Below, one piece after another: positions 60,872 to 64,000 of a DNA stretch of 64,000 nt. The stretch is from JAHRAW01 sp028066695 (GTDB lineage: Bacteria > Pseudomonadota > Gammaproteobacteria > Arenicellales > Poriferihabitantaceae). How positions within the stretch are numbered: position 1 is the stretch's first letter; each line of letters begins with the position of its first letter. Both the position numbers and the translations under genes were made by a program. The stretch covers positions 2,046,001 through 2,110,000 of the forward strand of contig OY734803.1 of the NCBI GenBank assembly GCA_963457535.1. The letters run 5' to 3'. Below the pieces are notes generated by a model. The model was not told where the DNA came from. It searched no databases and saw nothing but the letters and a program-made list of their open reading frames with translations.

Positions 60872-62152
60872 ATGCATGTTGGCCCGCCGCGGCGGGGGCG
60901 GGCGGTGAACGACGCCGCGCCGGCGCGCGCCTCGTCGCTGATAGTGGAAAAATACGGCGGCACTTCGCTCGCCGATATGGAGCGCATTCGCGCGGTGGCG
61001 CGCAACATCGCCGAGTCGGCGAAAGCCGGCCACCGCATGATCGTGGTGGTCTCGGCCATGAGCGGCGAGACCAACCGCCTGCTGGAACTCGCGCGCGAAG
61101 CCGCCGACGCGCCGTCCGAGCGCGAATCCGACGTGCTGCTCGCCACCGGCGAGCAGGTCAGCATCGCGCTGGTGACCATGGCGCTGCATGCGCTCGGCGT
61201 GGAGGCGCGCTCGCACACCGGCGCGCAATTCCGCATCCTGACCGACCAGGCGCACGGCAGCGCGCGCATCGTGGAAATCCGGTCGGAGCGCGTGCAGCGC
61301 GATTTGCAGCGCGGCGTGGTCGCGGTGGTCGCCGGCTTTCAGGGCGTGGACGGAGACGACAACATCACCACCCTCGGGCGCGGCGGCTCCGACACCACCG
61401 CGGTCGCGGTCGCGGCCGCGCTGAACGCCGACGAATGCCGCATCTACACCGATGTCGCCGGCGTCCACACCGCCGACCCGCGGGTCGTGCCGGAGGCGCG
61501 CCGCTTGGACCGCCTGACCTTTGAGGAGATGCTGGAACTCTCCGGCGCCGGCGCAAAAGTGCTGCAAATCCGCGCGGTGGAGTTCGCCGGCAAATATAAT
61601 GTGCCCCTGCGCGTGCTGTCGTCCTTTGCGCCCGGCCCCGGCACGCTGATCACCAATGAGGACCCAAAAATGGAACAACCGCTGATTTCCGGCATCACTT
61701 ACAGCCGCGATGAGGCAAAAGTTACGATCCGCGGCGTGCCGGACAAGCCCGGCGTCGCCCACCAACTGCTCGGCCCGGTGTCCGAGGCGCGCGTCAATGT
61801 GGACATGATCGTGCAAAATGTCGGCGCCGACGGGCTGACCGACCTGACTTTCACCGTCTCCAGCGGCGATTTGGAGCGCAGCAAAAAAATCCTGGCGCCG
61901 ATAGTCGCCGGCATCAAGGGCGCCGAGTTGACCGGCGGCGGCGGCCTCGCCAAAGTCTCGGTGGTCGGGGTCGGCATGCGCTCGCACGCCGGCATCGCCA
62001 CCGCGATGTTCAAGACTCTGTTTGAAAAGGGCATCAACATCCAAATGATCTCCACTTCCGAGATTAAGATTTCGGTGACCATTGACATGGAATACACCGA
62101 ATTGGCGGTGCGCGCGCTGCACAAGGCCTTCGGGCTGGAGGAGGCCGCCTGA
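60872..62152 (+). CDS. lysC: Aspartokinase (monofunctional)
   Basis: A 426-residue kinase making aspartyl phosphate for lysine, threonine and methionine synthesis. The catalytic N-terminal EKYGGTSLADMERI, the LATGEQVSIALV region and TLGRGGSDTTAVAVAAAL of the kinase fold are present. Two C-terminal ACT domains (from about residue 275) would bind feedback inhibitors. The ATG at 60872 is used; an in-frame GTG at 60905 follows a G-rich stretch and would give 415 residues, closer to the usual length. It lies 28 nt after alaS and before csrA, the order also known from Pseudomonas. Confidence 0.93.
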   Translation: MHVGPPRRGRAVNDAAPARASSLIVEKYGGTSLADMERIRAVARNIAESAKAGHRMIVVVSAMSGETNRLLELAREAADAPSERESDVLLATGEQVSIALVTMALHALGVEARSHTGAQFRILTDQAHGSARIVEIRSERVQRDLQRGVVAVVAGFQGVDGDDNITTLGRGGSDTTAVAVAAALNADECRIYTDVAGVHTADPRVVPEARRLDRLTFEEMLELSGAGAKVLQIRAVEFAGKYNVPLRVLSSFAPGPGTLITNEDPKMEQPLISGITYSRDEAKVTIRGVPDKPGVAHQLLGPVSEARVNVDMIVQNVGADGLTDLTFTVSSGDLERSKKILAPIVAGIKGAELTGGGGLAKVSVVGVGMRSHAGIATAMFKTLFEKGINIQMISTSEIKISVTIDMEYTELAVRALHKAFGLEEAA

Positions 62153-62184
62153 GCGAAACCCGCCCCCCGCCCGAAAATCCCCGC

Positions 62185-62213
62185 TTGCGCGCGCCGCGCC
62201 GCTCGCGTATAAT
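62185..62213 (+). promoter_or_regulatory. Promoter of csrA
   Basis: TTGCGC (62185-62190) and a consensus TATAAT (62208-62213) with 17-bp spacing. It leaves a leader of about 110 nt before the csrA ATG. Ribosome site AGGAGG at 62317-62322. Confidence 0.75.
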
Positions 62214-62329
62214 CCCCTCCCATGGCGGCGCGCGGCGCCGGCACTTGCAATTTCACGCGGAGAACATTCTTAAATCGGCGCAACGGCGCATTCAAGGCAA
62301 CCACGGCACATAACACAGGAGGCAGAACC

Positions 62330-62680
62330 ATGTTAATTCTCACCCGCCGCATCGGCGAATCGGTGTACATCGGAGACGAAGTCCGTCTGACCGTGCTGGG
62401 CGTGCGCGGCACCCAGGTGCGCATCGGCATCAACGCGCCCAAAGACGTTCCGGTCCACCGCGAAGAGATCTACCACAAGATCAAGCAGGAAAAGGCCGGC
62501 GGCGCGCCGCGCGCCGGTCTCGGCGGCTTTGGCGGCTCGGGCGGCCGACCCCTGGGCGGCGCGCGCCCCGAACCCGGCAACCGCCGCCGGTACGACGACA
62601 ACGCCGGCAACTACGCGGAGCCCGAAGGCCCGATGGACGACGACATCTCGCCCGAAGACCCGGACCCGCACAACGCGTAA
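62330..62680 (+). CDS. csrA: Carbon storage regulator CsrA with a long C-terminal extension
   Basis: A 116-residue RNA-binding regulator. Residues 1-55 are a canonical CsrA fold (MLILTRRIGESVYIGD; NAPKDVPVHREEIY with the RNA-contacting Arg44), which binds GGA-containing leaders to control translation and stability. Family members normally stop near 60-70 residues. Here about 60 further residues follow, first Gly/Arg/Pro-rich and then acidic (MDDDISPEDPDP). The ATG at 62330 is set by AGGAGG 8 nt upstream, and that ribosome site itself contains a GGA, so autoregulation is possible. tRNA-Ser starts 14 nt after the stop. Confidence 0.93.
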   Translation: MLILTRRIGESVYIGDEVRLTVLGVRGTQVRIGINAPKDVPVHREEIYHKIKQEKAGGAPRAGLGGFGGSGGRPLGGARPEPGNRRRYDDNAGNYAEPEGPMDDDISPEDPDPHNA

Positions 62681-62694
62681 GCCGCGCGAACACC

Positions 62695-62785
62695 GGAGAG
62701 ATGGCCGAGTGGCTGAAGGCGCTCCCCTGCTAAGGGAGTATGGGGTAGTACTCCATCGAGGGTTCGAATCCCTCTCTCTCCGCCA
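62695..62785 (+). tRNA. tRNA-Ser (GCU)
   Basis: Acceptor arms GGAGAGA and TCTCTCC close the cloverleaf, with discriminator G and encoded CCA at 62783-62785. The anticodon loop CTGCTAA gives GCU. A long variable arm (GTATGGGGTAGTACTC region) is characteristic of tRNA-Ser, and the TTCGAAT T-loop is present. The same isoacceptor follows csrA in E. coli. Confidence 0.95.
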
Positions 62786-62875
62786 CGATTTCTTAAGTCC
62801 GTAAAGCGCCGCTTGCTGTTCGCCGTCCCAGTTTGTTATGTTCCTATCTTGTTATACTGGTGACGCTTTCCTTTC

Positions 62876-62952
62876 GCGCCCGTAGCTCAGTTGGATAGAG
62901 TACCTGGCTACGAACCAGGTGGTCGGGAGTTCGAATCTCTCCGGGCGCGCCA
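62876..62952 (+). tRNA. tRNA-Arg (ACG)
   Basis: Acceptor arms GCGCCCG and CGGGCGC, discriminator G, encoded CCA at 62950-62952. The anticodon loop CTACGAA gives ACG, whose A34 is normally deaminated to inosine. D-loop AGCTCAGTTGGATAGAGT and T-loop GTTCGAATC are standard. A TATACT hexamer at 62853-62858 may be its -10. Confidence 0.95.
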
Positions 62953-62969
62953 CTTTCCCCTGTGAAAAA

Positions 62970-63626
62970 TCACTCCACGCCGTAACGCGCGCGGTATTCG
63001 CGAATGGCGCCGGCGTGTTCGCTGTTCGTCCGCTCAAAGTGCTCGGCCAAATCGCGCAGGTTGATCAGCGCGTGCACCGGGATGCCGTGCTCTTTTTCCA
63101 CCTGCTGCGAGGCCGACAAGCCGTTCTCGCCGGCGCGCTCCAAACGGTCCAGCGCGACCACCACCGCATGCGGAGTCGCCCCGGCCGCACGAATCGCCTC
63201 CACCGACCGGCGAACCGAAGTGCCGGCGGTGATGACGTCGTCAATGATGATCACTTCGCCGCGAAGCGGCGCGCCGACCAATGTGCCGCCCTCGCCGTGG
63301 TCTTTGGCTTCCTTGCGGTGAAACGCGTAGCCGGCGTCAATTCCATGATCGTCCGCGAGTTTGAGTGCGGTCGCGGCGGCCAGCGCGATGCCTTTGTAGG
63401 CCGGCCCGTAGAGCATGAAAGCGCGCCCGGAAAAATTCTCGGCGATCAGCGCGGCGTAGTGCGCGGCGGTTTTGCCGAGAAGACCGCCGTGGTCAAAAAG
63501 TCCCGCGTTAAAAAAATACGGGCTGACGCGCCCGGATTTCAGCGTGAATTCGCCGAAGCGCAGCACATCGCGCGCGGCGCACAACTCAATGAAATCGGTT
63601 TTGCGGGATTGGCGGACGGCATACAT
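62970..63626 (-). CDS. pyrE: Orotate phosphoribosyltransferase
   Basis: A 218-residue enzyme converting orotate and PRPP to OMP. The PRPP-binding motif VIIIDDVITAGTS is intact. The N-terminal FTLKSGRVSPYFFNAG binds orotate, and FHRKEAKDHGEGG is the flexible catalytic loop with its Lys/His residues. Length matches E. coli PyrE. The ATG at 63626 is taken; the upstream extension lacks homology. It is a third pyrimidine locus here, after pyrR/pyrB/pyrC' and thyA. TATGAT (63638-63633) ends six bases before the ATG, implying a leaderless mRNA. Confidence 0.95.
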   Translation of the reverse strand: MYAVRQSRKTDFIELCAARDVLRFGEFTLKSGRVSPYFFNAGLFDHGGLLGKTAAHYAALIAENFSGRAFMLYGPAYKGIALAAATALKLADDHGIDAGYAFHRKEAKDHGEGGTLVGAPLRGEVIIIDDVITAGTSVRRSVEAIRAAGATPHAVVVALDRLERAGENGLSASQQVEKEHGIPVHALINLRDLAEHFERTNSEHAGAIREYRARYGVE

Positions 63627-63632
63627 TCGCCG

Positions 63633-63638
63633 ATCATA
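63633..63638 (-). promoter_or_regulatory. -10 element of pyrE, leaderless arrangement
   Basis: TATGAT read on the minus strand, with only six bases between it and the pyrE start codon. The -35 region is weak. Confidence 0.45.
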
Positions 63639-63659
63639 GCACTTCACCGCGCCGGGTAG

Positions 63660-63665
63660 TATACT
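63660..63665 (+). promoter_or_regulatory. -10 element of the ampG-like gene
   Basis: TATACT, 39 nt before the ATG at 63705. No convincing -35 at 17-18 bp. It lies back to back with the pyrE -10. Confidence 0.4.
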
Positions 63666-63704
63666 TTTCCACCGCACGGAACCACGGGCCCCCGGGCCGC
63701 GACT

Positions 63705-64000
63705 ATGAAAAAAATCATAACCACCTACTTTGACCGGCGCATGGCGTTCATTTTTTTCAACGGCGCCGCCAGCGGTTTTCCGTGGGTGGTCATCGGCTCG
63801 GCGATGACGCTGTGGCTGAAGGACCTCGGCCTGACGCGCACCGCCATCGGTTTTTTCGGCTCGGTGTTCGCGGTTTACTCGCTCAACTGGATGTGGGCGC
63901 CGCTGCTGGACCGCGTGCGCCTGCCGCTGCTGGCGCGCCTCGGCCAGCGCCGCTCGTGGCTGCTGCTGTTGCAGGCGCTGCTGCTGCTGCTGATTCTGGC
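63705..64000 (+). CDS. ampG: AmpG-like MFS permease, N-terminal part (3' end outside window)
   Basis: The first 98 residues of a membrane transporter that runs off the window. After a short basic start (MKKIITTYFDRRMAF) come NGAASGFPWVVIGSAMTLWL, then LTRTAIGFFGSVFAVYSLNW and a conserved WAPLLDR loop, then a Leu-rich third helix. ASG(L/F)P, TIGFF and (W)SPLxDR are marks of the AmpG/PAT family, which imports anhydromuropeptides for cell-wall recycling. The rest of the protein is needed to separate AmpG from related PAT-family importers. Confidence 0.75.
   Translation, partial: MKKIITTYFDRRMAFIFFNGAASGFPWVVIGSAMTLWLKDLGLTRTAIGFFGSVFAVYSLNWMWAPLLDRVRLPLLARLGQRRSWLLLLQALLLLLIL

Overview
The window is a GC-rich chromosomal segment that reads as a gammaproteobacterium. 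The evidence is gene order. The run yqgE-ruvX-pyrR-pyrB-pyrC' matches the Pseudomonas-type pyrimidine cluster. The block recA-recX-alaS-lysC-csrA-tRNA-Ser(GCU)-tRNA-Arg(ACG) is a classical gammaproteobacterial arrangement. cmoA/cmoB, lolA and ampG-like genes fit as well. The genus cannot be named from sequence alone. I saw no rRNA, insertion sequence, prophage or CRISPR array.

Region 1 (1-17252) is housekeeping. A plus-strand run holds the end of meaB, methylmalonyl-CoA epimerase, cmoA, cmoB and a DUF2779 nuclease. It is followed by a minus-strand J-domain/thyA/folA operon, a lone DUF924 gene, a crotonase, a Do-type periplasmic protease, the yqgE-pyrC' operon and serS-lolA-ftsK. Many neighbours overlap by 1-8 nt (ATGA, GTGA, TAGTG), so translation is tightly coupled.

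Region 2 (17571-54840) is the striking part. Four giant genes of about 9.1-9.3 kb lie head to tail on the plus strand and fill about 58% of the window. Each encodes a secreted, multidomain beta-sandwich protein of 3,007-3,088 residues: Sec signal peptide, Ala-rich helical segment, several Calx-beta-like repeats with EF-hand-like loops, MBG/YDG module, about six fibronectin-III domains, a cadherin-like beta-sandwich, and a C-terminal dockerin-like pair of calcium loops. Each gene has its own TTGAAA/TAAAAT promoter and its own hairpin terminator. The array looks like a duplicated two-gene unit (period about 18.87 kb). Long stretches are homogenised, and two blocks are sharply diverged between copies. 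This is the best candidate for an undescribed system, perhaps a paralogous, diversifying set of surface or extracellular matrix adhesins. Function is inferred from domains only.

Region 3 (54928-64000) returns to housekeeping: a methyltransferase, sixA, recA, recX, alaS (broken by a one-base frameshift in this sequence), lysC, a csrA with an unusual C-terminal extension, two tRNAs, pyrE, and the start of an ampG-like permease.
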